NCBI GenBank assembly: GCA_903813345.2
Contig: CAIIXF020000009.1
Location: 14,890,347-14,954,346 of the forward strand
Reading direction: 5' to 3'
Length of the DNA: 64,000 nt
DNA from: Owenia fusiformis
Taxonomy: Eukaryota > Annelida > Polychaeta > Sabellida > Oweniidae
Part shown: in pieces, positions 33,352-44,237 of the stretch
How positions within the stretch are numbered: position 1 is the first letter of the stretch
Layout of the letters: each line of letters opens with the position of its first letter
Translations under genes and position numbers: made by a program
The notes under the pieces: model-generated
Database searches by the model: none
Told to the model about the DNA's origin: nothing
The model's input: the letters and a program-made list of their open reading frames with translations, nothing else

Positions 33352-34185
33352 GATTGATGCACTCTTTTAAATGAACTTTTTGATCACAACAGATTGTATA
33401 ATTATAAAAACAAAAATGTTGATTGCTTTGGTGATAATTTTCCAGCCGTTTGCTGTTTATTGTAATTCTTAAATCAGGAATCTGAATCTGCAAACCAAAT
33501 TTCAATCTGACTTTTGGTTCGGAAGTAATGGCGTTTTGAAAGCTATAGCGGTTTGATGTCTCAAAAAGTCGTAATTATGATATCCCCATGTTAAGCCAAT
33601 GGAGTCGAAGATAACATTCTTAAGAGTTGTCTAAATGTCTATATTCCAGCTGACTCAGCTTATTCTGAATGACTCAGCTTACAAGTATTCTGGATGACTC
33701 AGCTTAAAAAAGTCTGAAATCTGGAGTCTTAAATTGAACTTGTTCAATTTACATGTCTAGTTATTCTTCTACACACTTTTTCTCAATAACTAGAAGACAT
33801 TGAGTCAAGACCTGCATATGGTCAATTTAGGTCCAGTATCTAGTTTCTCGGAAATTCGGTCAATTTTTTATTTAGGTCAAAGGTCAAGAACTAGGTCAAA
33901 TCTTACATTTTCAACCTTCTGTCTATTATCTTCGTTGTTATTTATCGAAACAACTTTGTCTTTTTTTCATCATGTAGCTTAGAAACAGCCCTTTCATAAC
34001 TGTGCCATCAGATTTTCGATTACTGTTACCAATTTTGAGATATGGCATCCGGAAAGTAGGTCAGAACAAAAAGTTCTCCAAATTCAACATGTGAGTTATA
34101 AAATAAGTGTAGAATGATCTCAGAAATCTGAATCTGCAAACCAAATTTGGATCGGAGTTCCGGTTTGGAAGTTATGTCGTTTTAA

Positions 34186-34942
34186 GGTGCTATGGAAGTT
34201 AACAGGAAATGACAAAACAGGAAGTGACAATTTTTTTTGCATTTTTAGATATTTTTTGAATAAAGATAACAGAGTTCTGGTTTGACCTCCAGTCAATTTA
34301 ACTATTTCCACATGTCATTTACATGACCAGGATCACAATGTGCGTGGTCAGAATGACCCTAAACATGATGAAATAACCTTTTTAGCCCTTTGAAAGTGTG
34401 ACTGACAAAAAGCTTAAAGTAGGAGCGTAGGGATAGTCACTGAACAGAATCTTTTGAATTTTTCAGAAAATGTGCCCAATATAATGCTCTAACTAGTACA
34501 ATCTTTGAAATTTTAGAAAATTGTCTTAAACAAAAATGGCGGTCATAAAAAGGAAAATAGATCGCTTTTCAAATCAGTTTTTTCATTTTTTTTCTTTTTC
34601 TATGAATGATATCAAATTTTCAAAGATTGTATCGTTTAGAGCAATATATTGGGCACATTTTCTGAAATATTCAAAAGATTCTGTTCAGTGACCTTCCCTA
34701 CGCTCCTACTTTTAGCTTTTTTTCAGTCACACTTTCAAAGGGCTAAAAAGGTTATTTCATCATGTTTAGGGTCATTCTGACCATGTACATTGTGATCCTG
34801 GTCATGTAAATGATATGTGGAAATAGTTAAATTGACTGGAGGTCAAACCAGAACTCTGTTATCTTTATTCAAAAAATATCTAAAAATGCAAAAAAAATTG
34901 TCACTTCCTGTTTTGTCATTTCCTGTTAACTTCTATAGCACC
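34186..34942. mobile_element. TTAA-flanked fold-back, piggyBac-like MITE
   Basis: Inverted ends GGTGCTATGGAAGTTAACAG and GGTGCTATAGAAGTTAACAG, with TTAA on both sides (34182-34185 and 34943-34946). Arms run about 340 bp each and meet at a centre near 34570. The duplicated TTAA and TIR tip point to piggyBac. Opposite-strand frames at 34120-34311 and 34817-35062 share the same first 37 residues because they are mirror copies. Removing the element rejoins the dispersed repeat (GTTATG-CGTT to AAGCTCAAAAATCGC). Confidence 0.75.
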
Positions 34943-35457
34943 TTAAAAGCTCAAAAATCGCTAAATTTAGTGCCCATGTTAAGTCAATGGGAAAAAAGAT
35001 TTTTTGAAGTGAAAAATACAAAATATAGACTGAGTTCAGCTAAATATAATGAAAGCTTTTAAAAGAATGGGACCTCAAAAGCCATCTAGCTTCAAAATTT
35101 GGACACCAAAATGCCTATGTTAAAATCTAGGTCAAATTCAAAGTTTTTCCTTATTTTTGCTATGTTCGATATTGTGTATACATGTAGTTTGCTAATAGTG
35201 TTAGCCTTTTGCCGTCAGAGAGTATTTTGACCCACTTTTGAGATATGGTGTCCGAAAAGTAGGTCAAAATAAAAAGTTCCCCAAATTTAACATATGAGTT
35301 ATGAATTAAGAGTAGAATTTTCTCAGGAATCCGAATCTGCAAACCAAATTTCAATCTGATTTCCGGTTCGAAAGTTATGGCGTTTTGAAATTACGAGAAA
35401 AATCGATCTGATGGTATCCTGATAGAAAGTCGTGATAGAGAGTAGTGAAGAAAATGT

Positions 35458-35815
35458 TGAAAAATCCATCCATTCTTCCATCCATTCTTCCATCCATCTT
35501 TCCTATCCTATCCTAACCTATCTATCCTTCCTTACTATCTATCCTTCCTTCATATCTTTTCCTTCCTATCCTAATAATTATTATTCTATCCTATCCTTTT
35601 TTCCTATTCTATCCTATCATTCCTTCCTATTCTATCCCATCCTTCCCATCTTATCCCATCTTATCCTATCCTTCCTATCTATCCTCCCTATCCTTTCCTT
35701 CCTATCATATCCTTCCTTGCTATTCTATCCTATCCTTCTTTCCTATTCTATCCTATCCTTCCCATCTTATCCCATCTTATCCTATCCTTCCCATCTATCC
35801 TTCCTATACATCTAG
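35458..35815 (+). repeat. Pyrimidine-rich CCTATCCTTC microsatellite
   Basis: A strand-biased run of ATCC, TTCC and CTATCC words about 360 bp long with no purine-rich interruption beyond A. The 127-codon frame (Ser, Tyr, Pro, Leu, Ile) is its translation and not a gene. Confidence 0.8.
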
Positions 35816-37808
35816 GTCAAATTTATAGTTTTTCCAAATTTTTGCGATTCTGACACAACATTTAAATGATTTGCTCCAAAATTTTGTATACAGGAAGCAA
35901 AGAGTGTGTTAATAGTGTTAGCCTTTTGCCGTCAGAAAGTATTTTGACTCACTTTTGAGATATGGTGTCCTAAATATAGGTCAAAATAGAAAAATTCTCC
36001 AAATTTAACATATGAGTTATGAATTAAGGGATCCTAATCTGCAAACCAAATTTCTGGTTTGGAAGTTATGGCGTTTTGAAATCTCAAAATCGCTATTTTT
36101 GTTTCCAATGTTAAGTCAATGGGGCTGAAGAAAATCATGAATTGTAAAAATACGAGATACAGCCTGGGTGCAGCCGTATTAATGAAAGCCTACAATAGAA
36201 TTAGAAACAGACCTTAAAATGGGAATGTTCTAAAAACCCTTCGACCTACGACCCTTCGACCCTACGACTTACTGGGTGTCAAGAATTTTTGGAATATATT
36301 TTATTGAAAAACCCTTCGACCTCTGATTTCCCAGTCCAGTTTACTAAATGATTACGTATAGTTCCAACTTGAGCTCCCTGTGCACGCAAATACGCATTTA
36401 CCTAGTAATTGTCAAGCAAAAATGTTTCAGTAGAAAAATTTCTAAAAAAGTTCGTCTACACAGCAAAAATATGAACGCCAAAAAAAACGTACGCATTTCG
36501 TTCGGACTTTTCACGCGAATTACGTATATGTCACGCATTGCATTCGAAATTTTTCGTCTTATTTTACTTTTTTACTAAAACTTGAAAAGTAGTTGAACGA
36601 TTTTGAGATCAAAAGTTCGATGGGATTTGCTCCACCTCGCGTTGCTGTTATCTAGTTCTGAAATGTTTCATATCTAGGCTTATGTCTAATAAATATAGTT
36701 GTATAGATGTGTTTGTAATAACCTTTATGCCCTTAAAATGTATATATTCAGGGGGGGACATTCGTGGGTTCAAGTGGACCACTCCATTGGCCAAATATTC
36801 TCTCAAAATCAGTACAATTTTTCACGATTCTGAGCATTTTCAAGATTTCTGGGCCACTTGAAAATTGTCAAATGTTCACCCCTTGATCCTTTTGAAAAAC
36901 TTAAATTGGCAAAAGCTGGTTATACGGGAATGTACTAAAAACCCTTCGACCCTTCGACCCTACGACCTACGACTTACAGGGTATCAAGAATTTTTGGAAT
37001 ATATTTTTATAAAAACCCTTCGACCTTCTATTTTCTATCTTTCTTTCTGTCCGATCAACAATAAGTACAGTTATACAAGAAATGTAAACGAAGTGAAAAT
37101 ATTCCAAAAAATTTTCCGAAAGGCATGTCATTTCCGGAAGTTATGATACGTTATATTACCGAACATGCGTGAAAATGGAACGTTTGTTCGTTCATTTTAT
37201 GAGAGCTAAATAAAATGTGAACATCCAAGCATCAGGTATGACTCCACCATTGTTTGGCGTTTTACTACTTGCCACAATCAACCTCACTGCCAGGATATCA
37301 AACAAGGCCCTTTCCATCAAACTTGGCCCAACTACTATCAGGCGGATGTCCTTGAAAAATCAAGTTGACATGGTTACCAAAACCTAATAGTTGCCATGGC
37401 AACCATAGAAATGGGCTAAAAAGAGAGCCAAAAGCACCCAAACCCACCATAATGGCACTAATTTATAAAATATTTCTAGATATACAAATTTTCTTAAACT
37501 TTAATATCATCTAGAACACTTGTCAAAAAATTTGGGGGTAGGTTTACCACTTCGATTTTTTTCTAGGCTTGGTCAAAGTAAAACTACGAAAAAGCACTAA
37601 TTTTACTTTTGAATCACCTATTATCGCATAAATGGCTATTATATTTTTTCAAGGTCAAGGTCGCCATGCTAAAAATTGAATTACGGAGATAAATCTGCTC
37701 TTCAGACAATGTTTGATAGCTTTTCTTCATCACAAAAAAAGATCTTTGCGCTAGTATGCCAATTTCCATGAGATAATGCACGGGAAGGAGGAACTGTGTC
37801 TTTAAATG

Positions 37809-38244
37809 CAGGCCTGTCAACTTGGGAACACCTAACATGAGTGACTTGGAAATGTTGAACACCTCCCCTCAAAATGTGGACACCTTGGTCCAAATCTGGA
37901 CACCTTGATCTAAATTTTGAACACCTTGGTTTAAATTTTATTACATCTTGCCAAATTTTGAACACCTCAAGGTACGAAAAATTTCGAACGGAATGCGTGA
38001 CATATACGTAATTCGCGTGACAAGTCCGAACGAAATGCGTACATTTTTTTCCGGCGTTCGTATTTTTGCTGTGTAGACGATCTTTTTTATAAATTTTTCT
38101 ACAGAAATATTTTTGCTTGACAATTACCAGGTAAAATGCGTATTTGCGTGACATTTTCTGTCACGCAAAAATAACTGGCGTGACTTCAAATTCTTCAGCA
38201 AATGCGTGACAAATACGCATATTGCGGGACAGTTGACAGGCCTG
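37809..38244 (+). mobile_element. Complete CAGGCCTGTCAAC element, hAT-like
   Basis: Ends CAGGCCTGTCAACTTGG and inverse CAGTTGACAGGCCTG, with TTAAATG on both sides (37802-37808, 38245-38251). It is the reference copy for the fragments at 1312-2834 and 26330-26832. The 150-codon minus-strand frame covers the element but is not conserved in phase between copies. Confidence 0.65.
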
Positions 38245-38699
38245 TTAAATGTCATCAAAACTTTATGCCAACACGTGAAAAGGCCATTTTCGCACTACTT
38301 TTGGTGTAATAATGCCATCGAACAAACATTTCAATTCACCCATGTTCGGTAATATAAGGTGTTATTACGGTAAATACCACTTCTGGGTGTTTTTAAAACT
38401 TTAAAAACGAAGCTATGCCAACTTCAATGGTGTGTATAGTAGGTTTAAGTGTATGTACTGTGGGCATTTGAGGTATGTATGTAAAGCAGGGGCCAAGTTC
38501 TTTTTAAATGTGCCATTTTTAGAAAAAAATCTCAATAATATGGTCCCGTAAACAGGAACTACTTTATTCGTTAATTTTCATCGGTGAAGCAGAGATTTTA
38601 CCTAAAAATAAGTCCCTATGTTGGCGTAGTGATATTTAAAAATCGAGACCCAAACCCTATGTTAAATATAGTGTCGAGATGAAGGTTATGTATAGGGGA

Positions 38700-39130
38700 T
38701 TGCAGAAATATAGTCATTGTATGGGCTAATTCGTTCGAAAATGGCGATATGTACCCCAGAAGGTGTGAGTACCATAATCCAACACCAAATTCGAAAATTC
38801 AGAACAATACTTTACACATATGGCGTTCGTGATCAACTATAAAACGCTAACCCCCCATAGTGTTAGATATCAAAATGTACCTGTTCATATAGGGGTTCGA
38901 TTGATCTACATCAAATTATAGGGAGTCGCCGGTTACTTTTTGACTATCAGCGTCCATTTATTGTAACTCACGTTTGCTACCATTTCCTCTATTCTGAGAT
39001 GACAGGCAACGCGTAGTAAACATGCTCACGCCGGAACTATATTTTGACCTACATCGCTATTTTCGTAATTTAAATGAAAGTTGAACTCCTCCTCTATATT
39101 TTGATACAAAATAGTGGCATACTAGGTACC
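38700..39130 (-). repeat. Old long repeat fragment
   Basis: Joins sequence seen separately at 4320-4500 (inverse) and 9580-10720 (TCGATTGATCTACATC, TATCAGCGTCCATTTATTG). This copy lacks both the 9626-10529 and the 15756-16389 insertions. Confidence 0.55.
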
Positions 39131-40202
39131 CTAGAAGTCAACTATGGCGTTATTTAGTACAAAACCACAAGTTTTTAAATGGACTATATAGCCATACCTT
39201 TTGGCGGATGGATATGGAACCTCATACCAGAACTTGAATTTTGTGATTTTTTCAATATTTTTCAATGATTTACCGTAGTGACACCCTAACGTATCATAAC
39301 TTCCGGACTGACATGCCTTTCGGAAAATTTTTGGGAATATTTTCACTTCATTTACATTTCTTGTATAACTGTACTTATTGTTGATCGGACGGAAAGATAA
39401 GCTGATGTAGTTACACTAGAGTTCGTTTACTACCATTTGGAAGGCACGTGAGGGTCCCATTCATCAGGTAACACTCATATGTCGAATGTCGCTTACTTCG
39501 GTCCAAAGCCTTCTCTATATTCTGTAAGCTAGAGACTCGAGTAAGTTCTTGCTATTTTTAACAGTTAAAAAGCTGTAGATATAGGTAGATTAAATCCTAC
39601 AGGGAGCTCAAGTTGGAACTATACGTAATCATTTAGTAAACTGGACTGGGAAATCAGAGGTCGAAGGGTTTTTCAATAAAATATATTCCAAAAATTCTTG
39701 ACACCCAGTAAGTCGTAGGGTCGAAGGGTCGTAGGTCGAAGGATTTTTAGTACATTCCGGTTATACGAACCTGATATGACCTAGCTTGCAAGCTTTTTCT
39801 TGACGGTTTGTGTTTATTTTCCTTGTACCCTTGCATGCTTTGGATTTTGTAGGATGCAAAACAAAAAATCTACTTATTTAGTTGGCATTATAGATTCTTA
39901 ACTATACAAATCCAAATTGAATCAAAGTTGATAAAATCAAAAGACGGTTCTCTTTAAACTATATAAAAAATTTGACCTCCTGAAAATATGCACGATGCGC
40001 CACTGTTATTTTTACTGAGGAGGTAAGAAACGTTCACATTCAAATGTGCTTGAATACATTAAACCTGCACATCGCTCCAAAACGCAATATGTTGACATAT
40101 ATTGTTTTTACATTTTCAAGCTCTAATATAAAGTTTATGTAAATAAAAAAAAAATTATCTGCGTAATGTCAAAGAACAATCATTTAGTTAAAAAAATAAA
40201 AA

Positions 40203-40272
40203 GGCGAATGCGGGATTCGAACCCGGGCCTCCCGCGTTCTAAGCGAGCATTCTTCCGCTAGACCACCGTGAT
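40203..40272 (-). tRNA. tRNA-like sequence, Gly-type body with AGA anticodon position
   Basis: On the minus strand it has an intact A box (TGGTCTAGCGG), an anticodon stem CTCGC/GCGGG around loop TTAGAAC, a variable region as in class I tRNAs, and a T arm with loop TTCGAAT and B box GGTTCGAATCC. The body most resembles eukaryotic tRNA-Gly, but bases 34-36 read AGA (Ser). There is no long variable arm, so it is not an ordinary tRNA-Ser. The acceptor stem pairs at only about three of seven positions and one T-stem pair is broken. A TTTTT terminator follows at once. It is probably a tRNA pseudogene or a Pol III-competent tRNA-derived unit. It lies in the right part of the outer GGAATGTACT element. 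Confidence 0.55.
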
Positions 40273-40589
40273 TTTATGAATGGTGGAAGTAATTAAACGC
40301 TAGTTATTTTGAATGCTATGATTCGGAAGTGACGTCACGTTCTTCATTTAGAAACCTTTCCAAAATCATATCGCCGGCTCCGATCGAAGTCCAGCTTTAA
40401 ATATCTTTAACTCTCTTGGGACAGATTCTTAAGTTCTATACACAAAGTAATATTTCCAGCAACTTCATATGGACTGAGAAATATCTGAAGGTCGAAGGGT
40501 TTTTATAAAAATATATTTCAAAAATTCTTGACACGCTTTAAGTCGTAGGTTGCAGGGTCGAAGGGTTTTTAGTACATTCCCTTAAAATC

Positions 40590-40811
40590 TACTCTGCTTA
40601 AAATTTTGACACTAAAAGGCCTAGGTCAATTTCTAGGTCAAATTTAAAGTTTTTCCTTATTTTTATGATTCTGACACTACACTTTAATAATATTCTTCGA
40701 AATTTGGTTTACTGATAGCAAACAGTATGCTCATAGTGATAGGGAGCCTTTGCCGACCCATTTTTTAGATATGGAGACCGGAAAGAAGGTCAAAACAAAA
40801 ATTCTCCAAAT
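40590..40811 (+). repeat. Old dispersed repeat, left of the TTAA insertion
   Basis: TTTCTAGGTCAAATTTAAAG and ATTCTCCAAATTTAA; it continues at 41220. Confidence 0.55.
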
Positions 40812-40815
40812 TTAA

Positions 40816-41219
40816 GGTTCAGCTGGAAAGTAACATTTTGGTAAAAAATTGCTATACCTGCACATGTTATTTTCTGGTACAAAATTAAGTAGGAAGGAAT
40901 GTGTGTATTTCCTTGCTTTTTTCAGGAAAGTATCATTACACTGTCTTCTTTTAGAATATCTGGATACAGGTCAATGGTAGCTTCTGTGTTGTTTGTAAAC
41001 TTTGAAAGAAAATTTGGAAAAATAGAAAGTGTGAAATATCAGAATTTCCTGGAGTTCCCATTGAACGCCTACCAGATATTCTAAAAGAAGACAATGTAAT
41101 GATACTTTCCTGAAAAAAGCAAGGAAATTGACACATGGCTTCATACTTTATTTTGTACCAGAAAATAACATGTGCAGGTATAGCAATTTTTTACCAAAAT
41201 GTTACTTTCCAGCTGTACC
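40816..41219. mobile_element. TTAA-flanked MITE, piggyBac-like, 404 bp
   Basis: Ends GGTTCAGCTGGAAAGTAAC and GGTACAGCTGGAAAGTAAC (inverse), flanked by TTAA at 40812-40815 and 41220-41223. Arms of about 155 bp contain GCTATACCTGCACATGTTAT and GTATCATTACA-TGTCTTC. Two opposite frames begin with nearly the same residues because they are mirror copies. Excision restores CCAAATTTAATGTGTGAG, which is readable at other copies of the host repeat. Confidence 0.8.
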
Positions 41220-41825
41220 TTAATGTGTGAGTTATGAAATAATTTTCTCAGGAGTATGAATCTGAAATCAGAAGTGAAATCTGAGTTTCGGTTTAGATTC
41301 TATGACTTTTGAAATCTTGAAAAACCTATATGATCATACCCCAACATTAAAGTGTCTCACATATTCTATCAAAATTTGCCATGCAAACATGTTAGTCTAC
41401 TTTACTGGCCCCCCTTGCTGTAACAAGGAACACAAAACACATTAAAACGTAAACATAAACCAATTAGTCACTTCACTATGAAAGTGAGGGGTGTTAGTGT
41501 ATTAGCAGTGGTCATTTACTGTGTCAACTTAGTAACCCTTGCATATCGTGCTCACTCAAGTATTGAATATTTTTTATGATCTAAATGATTGTGGTTTATC
41601 AAAAAAGTGATATATTTTAGTTAGAAATACATTAATAAATATATTCATTCAAATCATCACTAGAATGCGGGAAGAAAGAGCAATGATGACAAAATGCAGA
41701 CAGAATTTTCCGTAAGGGTTTTAAACATTTCTGGACACAATCATAAATGTACTTCATGTGTACTCTTTAAGCCAATGAGTCAAGAAAGTATAAACAAGAA
41801 TTGTCTTAATGTCTAAATTCTGGTT
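41220..41825. other. Dispersed repeat remainder and unassigned DNA
   Basis: The host repeat continues to about 41350 (GTGAGTTATGAAATAA). Nothing recognised follows. Confidence 0.4.
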
Positions 41826-41830
41826 AACTT

Positions 41831-42664
41831 GGGTTTGTAGAAAAAAAATAGGTACCGGGTATCGAAAAAACCGGGTACCCAAAAAACGAAAAATACGAAT
41901 ATATAACATATAAGTAAAATATCATTAGAAAGCCTCTGTCGTTTTCACCCAATTTTTTTTACATGAATATATCGAGTAATATTTGAAAAACATGACAAAT
42001 CAATCTTACACTATTTTCAATAGTTCGTATGTTGGTACATGAATTGTTTTGATTATGATTTAAATCTGTAAATAGCTATCGCAACTTTAGCAGAAATTTA
42101 CATGATGCAACGTGTAAGGATTTTGATTATTAATCATAATTTAAGTTATCCCAATTTTCGACGAAACGTCCACTGAAGTGTAAATTGTCATAGGCGTAGC
42201 CAGGAGGGGGTGCGATGGTGCGATTGCACCCCCCCCCCATTAACCAATGAAAATATGACCATGATGATAGAGAAAGAAAAGAGCCTTAAAATGCTTTTGA
42301 TTTGAAGCTTCTAGCTCACTTTTGAAGGAAGTTACATACATTTTTGTAAATTCAAAACAAATCTTAGTCGTTGCATATGCCACGATCACACACCCCCCTG
42401 ACTGAAAGCTGCCTACGCCCCTGAATGTACTTCGTGTGTTTGAAGTGATGATGTCGTGCTGATGACGTGTCGTGTCATGCTGATGACGCAAATACATGTA
42501 AAGGGATTGCAAGCTTTATTCCTGTTCTAGTCTACCGCAAAGAAGCGTATGTTTTTACATACCCGTTTTTGTGGTACTCAGTTTTTTCGACAGTGTACCG
42601 GGTACCAAGTTTGAACCCAGCATGGAGGATTTACTACCCGGTACCCGGTTTTTTCTACAAACCC
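41831..42664. mobile_element. Second copy of the GGGTTTGTAGAAAA fold-back
   Basis: Ends GGGTTTGTAGAAAA and inverse TTTTTTCTACAAACCC. Flanks GGTTAACTT (41822-41830) and GGTTGACTC (42665-42673) agree at seven of nine. It shares GATGGTGCGATTGCACC and GGCGTAGCCAGGAGG with 9626-10529. In 42430-42500 it has near-tandem TGATGACGT words and a CACGATCACACACCCCCC / CTACGCCCCTG end that looks like a further short insertion. Confidence 0.65.
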
Positions 42665-43080
42665 GGTTGACTCAGCTTATTTTGGATGACACAGCTTATT
42701 CTGGACGACTCAGCTTAAATGAAGTTGAAATCTAGTCTTAAATTGAACTTGTTCAATTTACATGTCTAGTTGTTTTTGACATATGTCATTGTAATTTCAT
42801 AGAGATTGTTGCATAAAAGTTAGAAATCCAAGGATGTCAGTCTTGGATTATCATATTCAAAATTTTTTTTTTATCCCAATGCAATTTAAACAGGCAAGGT
42901 ATTATTGTTTATCGTTTATTAGATGCAACTTAAAATAGTGACTTTTACATTTAAATCTAGTCTTTCGCAACTATGGATTTTTCTCAAAGTAAAAATGGTT
43001 GCAATGATTGCAAGAAAATCATTCAAAGCTGCTATACCATTTGTAATGGTTACAAATCATTGAGTTTAAAAGACCGCCCG
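42665..43080. repeat. Dispersed repeat remnant and unassigned DNA
   Basis: GACTCAGCTTATT-TGGATGAC words as at 33650-33710, then AT-rich sequence with no features. Confidence 0.4.
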
Positions 43081-43084
43081 GGAG

Positions 43085-43378
43085 GCGTAGGCGTAAATAT
43101 TTTCGGAACAAATGCGTGATATATACACATATTTTGTACCGAATGCGTGACATAAACGGCAATCGCGTGCAAAGACCGAACGGAATGTGTTCGCTTTTTT
43201 TCGCCGTTGGTATTTAACCGTGTCGGCATTTCACAAAAAAACGATTTTTAAAAATATCAACAAAATGCGTGATTTGCGTGATATTTGATCAAACACCCTA
43301 AATTGATGCGTGATTTCTATTTTTCCAGCAAATGCGTGACAATCACGCCTAATGCATGAGGGTTGACAGGGCTGCATT
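43085..43378 (+). repeat. Diverged CAGGCCTGTCAAC-family copy
   Basis: GAATGCGTGACATAAACGG, TTTCCAGCAAATGCGTGAC and GGGTTGACAGGGCTG keep the family order with many changes. Confidence 0.5.
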
Positions 43379-43489
43379 TCTATGGATATCTACTAGTATC
43401 CTAATTTTTTACTGAAATCTGACATACAATTTCAAAATAAAAATGTTTTGTTATCGTCATAGCCTACTGAATTCTGAACATGATGTAAT

Positions 43490-43605
43490 GTTACGTGCGT
43501 TCTTTTCTTGGCTCACACTGTGAGCCTATGGGATCGACCAGGCGTCCCTCCGTCCGTTGGTACGACCGTCCGTCCGTCCATTGGTCCGTCCGTCCGTCAA
43601 CATTG
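43490..43605 (+). repeat. GTCC-type repeat copy
   Basis: CGTCCGTCC runs at 43545-43595 preceded by GTGAGCCTATGGGATCG. Overlapping frames in several phases are repeat translations. Confidence 0.6.
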
Positions 43606-44237
43606 GCCGCACAAATTAAAACTGCTATTCGGATTGAGTCGTATCCACAGTCATTTTATGCATATTCATACTGCCTATTTGACCTATCATCGCCATCTCC
43701 CAAGTTCCCCCGGTTTCCGAGAAATTGCTGATTTTGACATCAAAAAATCAAATTTTCTATAAATACTTTGTTGAAATAGAGGGGGGGGGGTGTATAGAGA
43801 TATTGTATATCGTATAAGAGGTTGAAAATTTATTGTATATTGTATAAGAGGGGGCAAAATTTATCGTATATGGTATAAGAGGTGTAAAAAATATGGTATA
43901 ATAGAAAATATATGGTATCTAGAATTAAAGAAGGCTAATTATGAAGAAATTGTACCCTAAAGTTCCCCCATTGTGCCAACTCTTACTGTAACCATGTTGG
44001 AAAAACATAGAAAAGTAGTCTCTTCAATTGGTTCCACATTCCAGGTCAATCAATACTGTAAGTTTAGAGAAAATCCCTCTCAAACTAAGAGTTTTGTGCC
44101 CTTTTTATTCAAATTTTCACAGGAGGTGTTAAATATAGTCTCAAATAAGAATCACGCCCGGTGATCAGAAGAAATGAGCGAAGGGGGGAGTAGATTTAGC
44201 TGATTTTCGGTAGAAAATTCAACAAATCTTGAAGATT

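Larger units (their letters stand above)
33430..36221. repeat. Block of the old dispersed repeat, several tandem or overlapping copies
   Basis: Recurring words in order: AATCTGCAAACCAAATTT, GTTATGGCGTTTTGAAA, CTCAAAAATCGCTAAATTT, TTAGCCTTTTGCCGTCAG and TTTTGAGATATGGTGTCC. At least three partial copies are present (about 33480, 34100 and 35270), and more at 20.9-21.9, 25.6-26.3, 28.4-28.8 and 40.6-41.3 kb. The class is unknown. The block is interrupted by 34186-34942 and by the microsatellite at 35458-35815. Confidence 0.6.
36927..39758. mobile_element. GGAATGTACTAAAAACCC element, inner copy
   Basis: Ends GGAATGTACTAAAAACCCTT and inverse GGATTTTTAGTACATTCC, flanked by the 9 bp GGTTATACG on both sides (36918-36926, 39759-39767). 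Further inward, TTTTCCGAAAGGCATGTC near 37120 is mirrored near 39310. The right arm also matches the outer copy's left arm over about 150 bp (GATTACGTATAGTTCCAAC), so the inner element is a close relative that inserted into an older copy. It carries 37809-38244 and a fragment of the old long repeat at 38770-39130. Confidence 0.75.
36222..40580. mobile_element. GGAATGTACTAAAAACCC element, outer copy
   Basis: Left end GGAATGTTCTAAAAACCCTT and right end the inverse AGGGTTTTTAGTACATTCC. Flanks CTTAAAATG (36213-36221) and CTTAAAATC (40581-40589) match at eight of nine positions. The host dispersed repeat is continuous across the insertion when it is removed. Subterminal TCGACC words and AAGAATTTTTGGAATATAT are shared with the inner copy. 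A 9 bp duplication suggests a Mutator-like group. It contains the inner copy at 36927-39758 and a tRNA-like sequence in its right part, but no transposase. Confidence 0.65.

Noticed and set aside
35432-35815. 127-codon Ser/Tyr/Pro-rich frame
   Set aside because: Pure translation of a pyrimidine microsatellite.
37702-38154. 150-codon frame conserved at 26451-26855
   Set aside because: The two elements are inverse copies, and similarity on DNA level fully accounts for the shared peptides. Phases and stops differ.
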